Origin: Mongoliibacter sp.
GTDB lineage: Bacteria > Bacteroidota > Bacteroidia > Cytophagales > Cyclobacteriaceae
Assembly (NCBI RefSeq): GCF_007692705.1
Contig: NZ_REBN01000128.1
Span: 1 to 64,000 of the forward strand
Length of the DNA: 64,000 bases
Reading direction: 5' to 3'
Shown here: in pieces, positions 18,922 through 28,074 of the stretch
Position numbering within the stretch: position 1 is the stretch's first letter
Layout: every line of letters starts with the position of its first letter
The notes under the pieces: model-generated
The model's input: only the letters and a program-made list of their open reading frames with translations
Database searches by the model: none
What the model was told of the DNA's origin: nothing
Position numbers and translations under genes: made by a program

Positions 18922-19746
18922 ATGAAACAGTATTGTTTTGCCCAAGATCAGATCACCTCGTCTGAAAAAGCCAGTATACACCCCATGGATATAGGACTGA
19001 TAAGAGGGTACGGAATTTTTGATTTTTTCAGAACATCAAACTACAAACCTCTCTTTCTGGGTGACTATCTGGATAGATTCATTCGCTCAGCAGAAAAAAC
19101 TTACTTGACTTTAAATTACTCTAAAACGGAATTGGAGCATATCATACTTGATTTGATAGAAAAAAATGATTTATCTGACGGAGGAATCAGAATGCTGCTT
19201 TCAGGAGGTGTTTCAGAAAACCATTTTTCACCAACGGATGGGAGCTTATTCATCTTCAACGAAGACTTAGACTTCCCCTCAAAAGAGAAGTATGAAAATG
19301 GTATCAAGCTATTGCCTGTAGAACATGTCCGTTATATTGCTGATATCAAGACTACCAACTATGCATTTCCTGTCTGGCACAGTAAAATATGGAAAGAACA
19401 AGGTGCCGAAGATGTATTATACCATATGAATGGTTATGTTTCAGAAAGTTCCCGGTCTAATATTTTCTTGGTAAAAGATGGAGAACTTGCAACTCCAGAC
19501 AAGGATATATTACATGGAATCACTAGAAAAAGAGTACTCGAATTGGCTGGGAAGGTATCAATCAGACCAATTTTGTACGATGAATTCTTAAATGCTGATG
19601 AAGCTTTCATCACCTCGACCACCAAGAAAGTCTTGCCTGTTACTCAAATTGGAGTCCATAAAATCGGGGATGGTAAGGTCGGAGAAAAAACTAAGGACCT
19701 TATAAGAAAGTTTGCTGAAATGGAACAAAAAAGCTCTCAAAAATGA
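18922..19746 (+). CDS. Class IV PLP aminotransferase (BCAT/aminodeoxychorismate-lyase-like)
   Basis: This 274-residue fold type IV PLP enzyme has the catalytic Lys in VRYIADIKTTNYAFPVWHSK. Other family features are the N-terminal LIRGYGIFDFFRT, the cofactor-binding YVSESSRSNIFLVKDG, TPDKDILHGITRKRVLELA and the late EAFITSTTKKVLPVTQIG. The SRSN block and length fit branched-chain aminotransferase-like or 4-amino-4-deoxychorismate lyase-like proteins, and sequence alone does not settle the substrate. A strong hairpin terminator overlaps the last codons. The 210-base upstream region is very A+T-rich and should hold divergent promoters. Confidence 0.85.
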   Translation: MKQYCFAQDQITSSEKASIHPMDIGLIRGYGIFDFFRTSNYKPLFLGDYLDRFIRSAEKTYLTLNYSKTELEHIILDLIEKNDLSDGGIRMLLSGGVSENHFSPTDGSLFIFNEDLDFPSKEKYENGIKLLPVEHVRYIADIKTTNYAFPVWHSKIWKEQGAEDVLYHMNGYVSESSRSNIFLVKDGELATPDKDILHGITRKRVLELAGKVSIRPILYDEFLNADEAFITSTTKKVLPVTQIGVHKIGDGKVGEKTKDLIRKFAEMEQKSSQK

Positions 19747-19756
19747 GAGCTTTTTT
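19727..19756. terminator. Bidirectional Rho-independent terminator
   Basis: A perfect 13-base inverted repeat (AAAAAAGCTCTCA, loop AAAA, TGAGAGCTTTTTT) has runs of T on both strands. It overlaps the stop codon of the aminotransferase gene and lies just past the stop of the convergent DUF3299-like gene, so it can serve both. Confidence 0.9.
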
Positions 19757-19758
19757 TA

Positions 19759-20226
19759 TCAGTTAAGCAATTCCGCATTTTTAAGAATATACATCAATTT
19801 TTCGGGGTCGGAATCATTCAAGGTAAGCGTACCTCGTACTTTGACTCTTTTTGATGTGTATTTGATCGGGTTTTTCATCAAGACCTCCATTACGGTTTCA
19901 GGCCCGCCCGAACCACAGAAAAAACATTCCGCCAATGGCAAGGAAGATAATATAATATGTTCAGGCTTAAACATACCTTCAAATGGTATGATATATCCAT
20001 CAGCCTCCACAGTTTTGCCTTCAAGTCCTTTGATATTGTCACCAAACACAGGGATGTACAATTCTCCAAATTCGTCCTGACCGATTTTGTAAGTTACTTC
20101 TGAAAGATCTCTCCAAACATTATTTGATGACTGGGCATAACTTACACCTACTGCCAAAATCAATAGCGTGGATAGAAATATTCTTTTCAATATCATATTA
20201 ATATACTTTTTGATGGTTGATTTCAT
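19759..20226 (-). CDS. Periplasmic DUF3299-like protein
   Basis: This 155-residue exported protein (signal peptide around FLSTLLILAVGVSYAQ; a second ATG at 20196 would start right at it) has a small beta domain. It shows GDNIKGLEGKTVEADGYIIPFEGMF, a cysteine motif in LAECFFCGSGGPETVMEV, and KRVKVRGTLTLNDSDPEKLMYIL. This order (GxIxPxE, CxxCGxGGPE, GxLxLN) fits DUF3299-type periplasmic proteins with an OB-like fold. It starts three bases after the stop of the FtsX-like permease gene, so it belongs to that ABC system. The cysteine pair could bind a metal; that is inference. Confidence 0.72.
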   Translation of the reverse strand: MKSTIKKYINMILKRIFLSTLLILAVGVSYAQSSNNVWRDLSEVTYKIGQDEFGELYIPVFGDNIKGLEGKTVEADGYIIPFEGMFKPEHIILSSLPLAECFFCGSGGPETVMEVLMKNPIKYTSKRVKVRGTLTLNDSDPEKLMYILKNAELLN

Positions 20227-20229
20227 TCA

Positions 20230-21456
20230 TTAAGATTTTGTAAGTTGTTTAGCAATATCTGTTTGGTACGCAGTCCAAGCAGGAATAAGAGATGCCAAAA
20301 TACCTACTACAACTGCATATCCCAAAATATACAATTCTTCTATCAAGAATACAGACGCACTTAAGCTGCTGATGGCACCTTGTTCGTTAAGGTTAACGAT
20401 AATACTTAGGAAAAGGTGCCCCATTGCCATACCGACCAAGGCTCCTAGGAATGTCAGAATCACTCCTTCCAGAATAATATGTAGAAAAAGCTGACCACTT
20501 GAGGCCCCGAGAGTTCTCATGACTGCCAAGTCATATTTCCGTTCCTTAAGAGAGTTGAAAAGCGCTATAAAAATACTGAGACCTGCAATCACTATAATGA
20601 CCAAAGCCAGTCCCTGAATAAGCTTCACACCTATCCCCAAAAGTTCAAAAAGCCTGGAGATCTCAAAAGATGGAGAAGCTGCCTGTAAATTAGTCCTGCT
20701 GTTGATCATTCGTGGAAGTTGCACAGCTGCCATTGGGTTCCTGTATTGGATGAGTAAGGAAGTCAGTTCTCTATCCTCGTCTCCAGGATCAGGAAATCCT
20801 GAAGTAGCTACTGAAGCCTCAAACTTTTCATGATCATGCTCATCATCATGGGTATACCAAACTGACTCAATGCTAGTCAATACCAGTTTGTCCAAAACAT
20901 TATTCATAGGCTCAAGAATACCTGTAACCAAATAAGGGTGCTCATCATGTTCGTGACTACTACTGCCAATCCCATGGGAACCGATAAAGTTATCCCCCAC
21001 TTTTAAATCAAGCTTTGCTGCAACTTCATTTCCCAAAACCACATCAAATGGTTTTTCCCATCTTTTCCCTTCTAGTAAACCTGCATCATATAAGTCAAGG
21101 TAATCGTAATTTGTCCCTACTATCCTGTAACCTTGGTAATTGTCTCCCATTCCCAATGGAATGATATTTTTGACAAGCCTATTCCTAGTCAATGCAGTAG
21201 CATCCTCGAGGTCAATATTTCCTGTAGGAAAATCAATATGGTACACACTCGACAAGATAAGTTGAAGGGGACTTCCCTTCGCACCAACGACAAGATCAAT
21301 ACCTTGAGAATCCTTTGTCATCTTGTTTTCAAACTGATCTTGGATAAGAATCAGAACCGTAATGATAGCCAATCCAAGCGCCAACAATAAGATATTCAAT
21401 CCAGTATTCAGTGGCTTGGCTATCAGATATTTCCAACTTAATTTCAACATGTTCAT
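20230..21456 (-). CDS. FtsX/MacB-like ABC permease with His-rich extracytoplasmic loop
   Basis: This 408-residue protein has one N-terminal membrane helix (TGLNILLLALGLAIITVLILIQ), a large extracytoplasmic domain of about 220 residues and three C-terminal helices with the FtsX core (GLALVIIVIAGLSIFIALFNSLKERKYDLAVMRTLGAS). This is the topology of MacB/LolC permeases. The outer domain has two histidine/acidic clusters, GIGSSSHEHDEHPYL and YTHDDEHDHEKFEA, which suggest metal binding. My recollection is that zinc-regulated ABC systems of the Vibrio ZrgABC kind have a similar permease, but homology was not tested. ATG overlaps the ATPase gene stop (ATGA). Confidence 0.85.
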   Translation of the reverse strand: MNMLKLSWKYLIAKPLNTGLNILLLALGLAIITVLILIQDQFENKMTKDSQGIDLVVGAKGSPLQLILSSVYHIDFPTGNIDLEDATALTRNRLVKNIIPLGMGDNYQGYRIVGTNYDYLDLYDAGLLEGKRWEKPFDVVLGNEVAAKLDLKVGDNFIGSHGIGSSSHEHDEHPYLVTGILEPMNNVLDKLVLTSIESVWYTHDDEHDHEKFEASVATSGFPDPGDEDRELTSLLIQYRNPMAAVQLPRMINSRTNLQAASPSFEISRLFELLGIGVKLIQGLALVIIVIAGLSIFIALFNSLKERKYDLAVMRTLGASSGQLFLHIILEGVILTFLGALVGMAMGHLFLSIIVNLNEQGAISSLSASVFLIEELYILGYAVVVGILASLIPAWTAYQTDIAKQLTKS

Positions 21457-22085
21457 ACTAAACCTCCCATCGTTATTTGATTAGAAATATGATCCTTGAC
21501 ACGTTGATCATGGGTGACTATCACCAATGCCGCATTGAATTTCTCGGCCTGTTCCTTTAAAAGTTTTACGACATTCTCTGCATTTACATCATCCAGGCTT
21601 GCCGTAGGTTCATCCGCGAGAATTACCTTAGGTCCATTTGCCAATGCCCTTGCGATGGAGACCCTCTGGGCTTCACCTTCTGAAAGAGTAGTGACCTTAG
21701 AATGCTTTTTATCGAAAATACCCAGCTCTTTTAAGATGCTGTCAATCTTATTCCCCTCTTTCCCTGAAAAATAATTAGCCAACTTGAGGTTTTCTTCCAC
21801 TGTCAACGGAGAAAGAATATGAGGTTTTTGAAAAATGATACCGATGTTTTTCCCCCTAAACTTATCCAAGCTGGCTCCTGAGAGTGAATACAAGGAAGTT
21901 CCATCAATAGTGATTTCCCCTTTGAGAGGCTTCAATAGCCCACCTAGCATATTCAAAACTGTGGTTTTGCCACTACCGGATGCTCCTATAATAAGCAATT
22001 GCTCTCCGGGAGAGAGACTGATATCCGGTATATTGAATTTTTGCTTTTCCTGATAGTAGAATTCCAGATTTTTTGCTTCAAGCAT
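21453..22085 (-). CDS. ABC transporter ATP-binding protein (LolD/MacB type)
   Basis: This 210-residue ATPase has Walker A IIGASGSGKTTVLNMLGGL, a Q-loop in GIIFQKPHILSPLTVEENL, signature LSEGEAQRVSIARALA (Ser-Glu-Gly-Glu instead of the usual SGGQ/SGGE) and Walker B VILADEPTASLDDVN. The small size and sequence place it in the LolD/MacB/FtsE group that drives FtsX-type permeases. The permease follows with a four-base overlap. The gene starts two bases after the stop of the REC-kinase gene, so the kinase and transporter are in one transcription unit. Confidence 0.93.
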   Translation of the reverse strand: MLEAKNLEFYYQEKQKFNIPDISLSPGEQLLIIGASGSGKTTVLNMLGGLLKPLKGEITIDGTSLYSLSGASLDKFRGKNIGIIFQKPHILSPLTVEENLKLANYFSGKEGNKIDSILKELGIFDKKHSKVTTLSEGEAQRVSIARALANGPKVILADEPTASLDDVNAENVVKLLKEQAEKFNAALVIVTHDQRVKDHISNQITMGGLV

Positions 22086-22087
22086 AT

Positions 22088-23266
22088 CTATTTTTTTATT
22101 GGTATGGAGACGCGAAAGGTAGTGCCTTTTCCCGGCTTACTTTCAAACGTAATTTCACCATTCAAAACGTCTATACATTTTTTTACTATTGACAAACCCA
22201 AACCCGAGCCTTCAATGATTCCAACGTTTTTAGCCCTGAAAAAGCGCTCAAACAATTGGTCATGCTCTTTCTCGGGAATTCCTATTCCATGGTCACGGAT
22301 TATGCCTGTGAGTATTCCGCCTTCTTCTGAAACTTCAAAGTCTACTTCCTGACCGTCTTTGGAATATTTCACAGCATTGGAAAGTAAGTTTTCATAGATC
22401 TGATAGAGGAGATCATGGTCAGAAACGATTGTTTTAGGAAGCTTACCTATCTTAAGATTGATTTTAACATCATTTTCACTTCCCGCTTTGACTACATCCA
22501 ACACTTCATTGAACATTGCCATCAAAAACATTTTATGCGGCTTGTAATCAATCTTATTGGCATCAGCTTTACCGAAAAACAAAACAGAAGTCAGGAGGCT
22601 ATTCAAACTGCGGACTGAGTTCTCAATCTTATCTGCATGCTTTACAATCTTGGCTTTGAAAGGATGCTCCATCTCAGCATATTTCTGCAATAACTGGGCG
22701 GAACTGAGTATTGAAGTCAGAGGGGTTTTGAATCCATGAGATACATTCAAGACTATCCTTGATTTCAACTCACCGATTTCTCTTTCCTTTTCCAAAGCCC
22801 TGGTCAGCTCCTTATTGGCCTCAGCCAAATCAGCAGTTCTTTGTTTAACTTTTTCTTCAAGCTCATTATTGAGTTTTTGGAGTTCTTTTTCCTTGCGATC
22901 TTTGAAAATTGCCAACTCAATAACCATATTCAACTCCCTGATATTAAAAGGCTTGATCACATATGCTGATGGGTTGGTTCCCACAACTTTAGACAGGGTT
23001 TCTGCATCCGAACTGGCGCTGAGATAAACGACCGGAATATCATATTTCTCATTGATAATTTCTGTAGTACGGATTCCATCAAGTTCTCCGGCCAAATTGA
23101 TATCCATCATCACAATATCTGCGGTATTTTCTTCCAGAATTTCCAAGGCTCTTTCCCCAGAATCTGAAATACCAATTATTTGATGATTATTTTTTTCTAG
23201 TGCTTTTTTGAGTAAAAGCGCGGAGACATGGTCATCTTCCGTGATCAATATCCTTAATGGGAACAT
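22088..23266 (-). CDS. Receiver-domain histidine kinase (REC-HisKA-HATPase)
   Basis: ATG at 23266 replaces the track's TTG and gives 392 residues. Residues 1-120 are a receiver domain (RILITEDDHVSALLLKKAL, acceptor Asp in DIVMMDINLAGELDG, Lys in YVIKPFNIREL). A coiled coil follows (LQKLNNELEEKVKQRTADLAEANKELTRALEKE), then a HisKA region and an HATPase domain (NLLSNAVKYSKDG, GIIRDHGIGIPEKE, GSGLGLSIVKKCIDVL). There is no membrane segment. The H-box reads NVSHGFKTPLTS, with Gly in place of the acidic residue that normally follows the catalytic His. It probably receives phosphate from another kinase, possibly the sensor encoded 52 bases upstream, and lies two bases before the ABC ATPase gene. 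Confidence 0.9.
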   Translation of the reverse strand: MFPLRILITEDDHVSALLLKKALEKNNHQIIGISDSGERALEILEENTADIVMMDINLAGELDGIRTTEIINEKYDIPVVYLSASSDAETLSKVVGTNPSAYVIKPFNIRELNMVIELAIFKDRKEKELQKLNNELEEKVKQRTADLAEANKELTRALEKEREIGELKSRIVLNVSHGFKTPLTSILSSAQLLQKYAEMEHPFKAKIVKHADKIENSVRSLNSLLTSVLFFGKADANKIDYKPHKMFLMAMFNEVLDVVKAGSENDVKINLKIGKLPKTIVSDHDLLYQIYENLLSNAVKYSKDGQEVDFEVSEEGGILTGIIRDHGIGIPEKEHDQLFERFFRAKNVGIIEGSGLGLSIVKKCIDVLNGEITFESKPGKGTTFRVSIPIKK

Positions 23267-23318
23267 ATTTGTTGTCAATAATAAAGTGCAAATTACTAGA
23301 TTAATCCAATATCAAAAA

Positions 23319-26300
23319 TCAATTTGAGCCGAGTGGCAGCAAAACTGTAATACAGGTTCCCTTGCCTTTTTGACTGTCAATGGTAATATCTCCCTTCAAC
23401 AGAGTAATCAGGTTTTTGGTGATTACCAATCCCAAACCCGACCCCTCATAAGCTCTTCCATACCCACTGCTTTCTTGCTCAAATGGAGTGAATATCTTAG
23501 TCAGGAATTGATCACTGATCCCCACTCCTTCATCTTGAACTTGGAAGTACAATTGACCATCTGTTTCCTTCAAAAGAACTTTAATCATCCCCTTCTCTGA
23601 GTATTTGATGGCATTGCCTACCAAGTTATTGACTATCATTTCAAAATACCTTTGATCGATAGCACCTTCAAATGGTTGTGTTTCGTACTTCACCCTGAGC
23701 AATAACCCTTTTTTCAATGCTAGAGATTTTAATGGAACCATCACCTTACTCAGAAAGTCATTGATATTAGTATCTTTAAAAACCACATCCATTTTATTAG
23801 CTTCTATTTTGGAAAGGTCAAGGATACTATTGATGGTTTCAAGAAGTCTTTCACCTGATTCTCTGATGATTTCCAGCTGGTTTGCCAATGCCTCGTCCTC
23901 CTTTCTTTCCATGATGATATTTTCAGCAGTACCCAAAATTCCATTTAAAGGAGTCCTGATTTCATGACTCATATTGGCTAAAAAACTGGATTTAACCCTA
24001 TTGGACTCCTCAGCCTTTTCTTTGGCCTCTTTTAGGCTACGTTCATATTCCTTTTTAGAAGTAATATCTCTGAATACGCTTAGAAATACTTTTTTCCCTT
24101 CTGCATTTGAGTTAAGATTTGTAATATAAAATTCCACATCTTTTAAGCCTGACTTAAAAGGCATCTTCATATCAGCCTTCACCACTTTCCCTCCTGACTG
24201 TTGCAGCATTTCCAGCAATAAAGTTCGTTGGTCATAATAATAATCCGGGTCGGTAAAAAAGTCTGAAATAGTTGGGTCTTTAACAAGGGAAATATCCAAA
24301 CCAGCCAATGAAGTCATAGAAGGGTTTGCAAACATAACCCTACCGCCTTCTACAGAGATTACCAACCCATCCTGAGAACTGTTCCACACATTTCTAAACT
24401 GGTCTTCAGTCACTTTAGCCTCTTCTGTTTTTTCATCAATCTTTTTCTTGAGCACACCCTGTTTTTTCAATTGACTCAATAAAGTACTGAGTAAGAATCC
24501 TATTCCCAGAAATCCCACTAAGACCAAAATCACAAACCAAGTCTGGAGATACATCGGCTTGCGGATTATAAATTTCTCTGACACCACCTCTTCAGACATC
24601 TCCAGACCTCTTAATCCCGCTTTCAGGTGCAGTTGATATTCTCCTGGAGGTAAATTGTTGAAATATAGCGTATTCTCTCTAGGGTTAATGAGTTCTACCC
24701 AGTCTTCATGGTAACCTTCAAGCCTGTATGATATCACAAGGTCTGAAACTTGTAAAAAAGAAACGGCATCATAAGCTATGCGGATAGAATTCTCTATGTA
24801 TGGAATCCTGTCCAACTCGAAAGTTTTTTCAGGTGAATTGACAAGGTTGATCTCACCCAGATTTACCATAGGCTTATAGTCCCATCTCAAATCATCATCG
24901 GGATTATAAATAGACATCCCTCTTTGTGTGCCGATATAAATCTTTCCATCATAGCCCTCTTTGAATGCACCACGATTGATTTCTGATCCGGATAGCCCAC
25001 TCCGCTCATCAAAGATTCTCAAGGTTTTGCCATCAAACTTATAGGCCCCTTTGTCTGTACCTATCCAAATGTTATCCCTGGAATCCTTAAGTAAGGCATA
25101 AATAGGTCTTTTGATTTGCTGACCATTGATTTCCCAAAAGTCAAATTCCCCATTTTTCCACAGCTTCAAGCCTTCTTCTGTGCCAAATAAAATTGAATCC
25201 TGAAGATCCAAAAAATCAAAACCGACTACAGTGACCATGCTATCATCTTCATATAGCCCATCTTTAAGAAAATTGCTACCTCCTTGCATATACACCATCC
25301 TTCCATCGCCAAGCTTATCTACTTTCCTGAAATATGCTTCCTTCTGATTTAACTTGTCGAGAAAAATTTGTGTAACATCATTTTCAAAATGGCTTTCAGA
25401 TTGATTGTGAATCGAAGAAAGATAAACCCTGTCTCTACTGACAACAAACAAAGAGTCTCCTGCAGCTGAAACTGCAGTAACAAATTTATCCAAAGGACTA
25501 GGTGTAAAATTTAACTTATTCCTTTTGTGGTCATATCTTCCTAAACCTTCAAGGTTGGACGAAAACCAAATTATGCCATTTTTATCTTTGGAAAAATTAG
25601 TAATCCTATTTCTAGGCTGCCCAACCATACTTTGGTCTTCCATTAGGGTATTGACAGTCCCTTGAGAAAAAATCTGCAATCCATTATTGAAACCTAATAA
25701 AAGTTTATCAGGCTCCAATTCATAAATAGCCGTTACCTCATCATCCAATAAAGGATTGAACTTGAAATTCTGAAACCTCAAAGATTTAATATTCAAGACT
25801 CCTCTATGAGAGCCTAACCATATAATATCCTCTCTATCTACGTAGGAATTGTAAATATTGTAAGATTTCAATTCATCAAAAGCATCTATTTCAATGATGC
25901 TTCCTTTGTCAAGGTCAAGCTTGTACAGATGAGAGTTATAATGAAAAAACACAATCCCATTTATTACCTGCAAACCACTATAGTCCAATAAACTATACGT
26001 ATTACGGACAAATCCTGAATGGTGAATTTCATCTGGCCTATCTATTTCAGGACCTGAGGCCAAAAAATCTTTTCCTAAGAAAAAATACCTGTCTCTGTAT
26101 GCATCATATTCAATATGACTTATACTTTCGGGAAGAGATATACCATTAAATCCAAATTCAGATATTTGCTCTTTATCGAATAAAAGTGTTCTGTTTTTGA
26201 ATAAAAGCAAAAATGAATCACCATAAGCCTGAACTGATTGAAAATTCCCAAGTTCATTTATTGGAATCCTGTGGTGAGACCAATCCTCACTGTCAAAGAT

Positions 26301-26747
26301 TGTGAGATGTGTATTTGACTGTAGAAAAATGGCCCGATTTTCACCTTGCCCACTAATTAATAATTTATGTTGGATCTCAGGAGAGCCAGTTTGGACCTCT
26401 TTAGGAAACTCAAACTCATGCCAATCCTTATAGTCCCAATAAAATGCTTTGACTTTTCCAATTTGATTATAAACCCACATTTTGCCGTCACCGTCTTTGA
26501 GTAAACCTACTTTGAAAGAAAGTTGATCTATGATATGATCAGGCAATGCATGCGTAAAAAAACCATCTGAATAGTATACTCCTTGAGCGGAGTTGAACCA
26601 CATTTTCCCTTCATCATCCTGGAGAATTTCAAAAACATTATCAGAAGGGAGGTCCAGCCCCCTGATATACCTATTGAATTGGAATACCTGAGCATGTCCG
26701 ATTTGAAAAATCAAAAGCGCATATAAAAGGAGAATCGGTTTCTTCAT
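23319..26747 (-). CDS. Large two-component sensor kinase with beta-propeller sensor
   Basis: ATG at 26747 starts the signal peptide (KKPILLLYALLIFQIGHAQ), giving 1142 residues. The periplasmic part of about 720 residues has regulator-propeller repeats (DDEGKMWFNSAQGVYYSDG, DREDIIWLGSHRGVLNI, DSRDNIWIGTDKGAYKFDG) and a Y_Y_Y domain (LEGYHEDWVELINPRENTLYF). One membrane helix follows (TWFVILVLVGFLGIGFLLS), then a PAS domain (FRNVWNSSQDGLVISVEGG), HisKA with FLANMSHEIRTPLNGILG, and HATPase (NLVGNAIKYSEKG, GSGLGLVITKNLITLL). It resembles Bacteroidota hybrid two-component sensors but lacks both the receiver and the AraC output, so it must signal to a separate protein such as the REC-kinase downstream. 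Confidence 0.93.
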   Translation of the reverse strand: MKKPILLLYALLIFQIGHAQVFQFNRYIRGLDLPSDNVFEILQDDEGKMWFNSAQGVYYSDGFFTHALPDHIIDQLSFKVGLLKDGDGKMWVYNQIGKVKAFYWDYKDWHEFEFPKEVQTGSPEIQHKLLISGQGENRAIFLQSNTHLTIFDSEDWSHHRIPINELGNFQSVQAYGDSFLLLFKNRTLLFDKEQISEFGFNGISLPESISHIEYDAYRDRYFFLGKDFLASGPEIDRPDEIHHSGFVRNTYSLLDYSGLQVINGIVFFHYNSHLYKLDLDKGSIIEIDAFDELKSYNIYNSYVDREDIIWLGSHRGVLNIKSLRFQNFKFNPLLDDEVTAIYELEPDKLLLGFNNGLQIFSQGTVNTLMEDQSMVGQPRNRITNFSKDKNGIIWFSSNLEGLGRYDHKRNKLNFTPSPLDKFVTAVSAAGDSLFVVSRDRVYLSSIHNQSESHFENDVTQIFLDKLNQKEAYFRKVDKLGDGRMVYMQGGSNFLKDGLYEDDSMVTVVGFDFLDLQDSILFGTEEGLKLWKNGEFDFWEINGQQIKRPIYALLKDSRDNIWIGTDKGAYKFDGKTLRIFDERSGLSGSEINRGAFKEGYDGKIYIGTQRGMSIYNPDDDLRWDYKPMVNLGEINLVNSPEKTFELDRIPYIENSIRIAYDAVSFLQVSDLVISYRLEGYHEDWVELINPRENTLYFNNLPPGEYQLHLKAGLRGLEMSEEVVSEKFIIRKPMYLQTWFVILVLVGFLGIGFLLSTLLSQLKKQGVLKKKIDEKTEEAKVTEDQFRNVWNSSQDGLVISVEGGRVMFANPSMTSLAGLDISLVKDPTISDFFTDPDYYYDQRTLLLEMLQQSGGKVVKADMKMPFKSGLKDVEFYITNLNSNAEGKKVFLSVFRDITSKKEYERSLKEAKEKAEESNRVKSSFLANMSHEIRTPLNGILGTAENIIMERKEDEALANQLEIIRESGERLLETINSILDLSKIEANKMDVVFKDTNINDFLSKVMVPLKSLALKKGLLLRVKYETQPFEGAIDQRYFEMIVNNLVGNAIKYSEKGMIKVLLKETDGQLYFQVQDEGVGISDQFLTKIFTPFEQESSGYGRAYEGSGLGLVITKNLITLLKGDITIDSQKGKGTCITVLLPLGSN

Positions 26748-26821
26748 GTGGTTATTTCCTGCCATCTAAATTAGAAAAAGATATGCACACTGTAAATTAA
26801 TTGGATATTGTTTACCATTTC

Positions 26822-26853
26822 TTTTTGTCTACGGGCTTAATCTTATATTTTTG
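26822..26853 (+). promoter_or_regulatory. Candidate Bacteroidota promoter of sucD
   Basis: TTTTTG at 26822-26827 and TATTTTTG (TAnnTTTG) at 26846-26853 are separated by 18 bases, matching the Bacteroidota primary sigma consensus. The second box lies 22 bases before the sucD ATG. Confidence 0.6.
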
Positions 26854-26875
26854 TTGAAACTTTAAAAATCAAAAC

Positions 26876-27757
26876 ATGAGTGTTTTAGTAAATAAGGATT
26901 CAAAAGTAATTGTGCAGGGCTTCACGGGATCTGAAGGTTCGTTCCATGCACAGCAGATGATAGAATACGGAACCAACGTCGTTGGTGGCGTTACTCCGGG
27001 TAAAGGTGGTTCTACTCACTTAGAAAGGCCGGTTTTCAACTCTGTGGAAGAGGCAGTAGAAAAAACAGGTGCCAATACTTCCATTATTTTTGTTCCGCCG
27101 GCATTTGCGGCAGACGCCATTATGGAAGCTTCAGATGCAGGAATCAAAGTAATCATTGCCATCACGGAAGGTATACCAGTGGCAGATATGATGAGAGCCA
27201 AGCCTTACATGAAAGAAAGAGGGGCGACACTAATAGGGCCTAACTGCCCAGGTGTAATCACTCCGGGAGAAGCTAAAGTAGGTATCATGCCAGGCTTTGT
27301 CTTCAAACAAGGGCGTGTTGGCATTGTCTCCAAATCAGGTACTTTGACTTACGAAGCTGCTGACCAGATCGCAAAAGCCGGATTAGGAGTTTCCACTGCC
27401 ATAGGTATTGGCGGCGACCCAATTATAGGTACTTCTACAAAAGATGCAGTACAATTGTTGATGGAGGATCCTGAAACTGACGCAATCGTCATGATCGGTG
27501 AAATAGGAGGAAACTATGAAGCTGAGGCTGCCAAGTGGATAAGAGAAAACGGTAACAAAAAACCTGTTGTTGGCTTTATCGCAGGACAAACTGCACCTCC
27601 AGGACGCAGGATGGGTCATGCCGGTGCAATTATCGGTGGTGCAGATGATACTGCAGCTGCCAAGATGCGTATCATGGCTGAAAATGGAATACACGTAGCT
27701 GAATCACCTGCAGAAATCGGAGCTGTAATGGCCAGAGTTTTGGGTGTGGAAGCATAA
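26876..27757 (+). CDS. sucD: Succinyl-CoA ligase (ADP/GDP-forming) alpha subunit
   Basis: This 293-residue subunit has an N-terminal CoA-binding Rossmann domain ([36 protein letters not shown]) and a ligase domain with the phosphorylated active-site His in [35 protein letters not shown] and [16 protein letters not shown] are standard. It makes succinate and nucleotide triphosphate from succinyl-CoA in the citric acid cycle, the compound produced by the mutase encoded earlier in the window. The beta subunit gene sucC is not adjacent, as in many Bacteroidota. ATG at 26876, with a promoter and a terminator on either side, suggests a monocistronic unit. Confidence 0.98.
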   Translation: MSVLVNKDSKVIVQGFTGSEGSFHAQQMIEYGTNVVGGVTPGKGGSTHLERPVFNSVEEAVEKTGANTSIIFVPPAFAADAIMEASDAGIKVIIAITEGIPVADMMRAKPYMKERGATLIGPNCPGVITPGEAKVGIMPGFVFKQGRVGIVSKSGTLTYEAADQIAKAGLGVSTAIGIGGDPIIGTSTKDAVQLLMEDPETDAIVMIGEIGGNYEAEAAKWIRENGNKKPVVGFIAGQTAPPGRRMGHAGAIIGGADDTAAAKMRIMAENGIHVAESPAEIGAVMARVLGVEA

Positions 27758-27801
27758 AATAATATATATAAAGAATATTTATACATTATTTTTCAAGCAT
27801 T

Positions 27802-27845
27802 AAAAAGGATTGTTGTGGAATTTCATTTCCAGCAATCCTTTTTTT
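27802..27845 (+). terminator. Rho-independent terminator of sucD
   Basis: AAAAAGGATTG pairs perfectly with CAATCCTTTTT, an inner GGAA/TTCC adds to the stem, and a run of T follows. It begins 44 bases after the sucD stop. Confidence 0.85.
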
Positions 27846-28074
27846 ATAATATTTTTTCAAACCCATAATTATGCATTTTGAATTCATTAAAATTATTTTT
27901 ATAACAAATTATATTTTTTTTAAGTCATAGGATTTGCAATTTACGCTTGGTAAGTTATACCAGACAAAATAATTAATACACCTATTTCAAGGCATTTTCA
28001 AGGTAACCTTTCTATTAATCTTGTGCGTAATAATTTGCTCAGGATTCTATTTATAAAATTAAAGGATAGGAATT

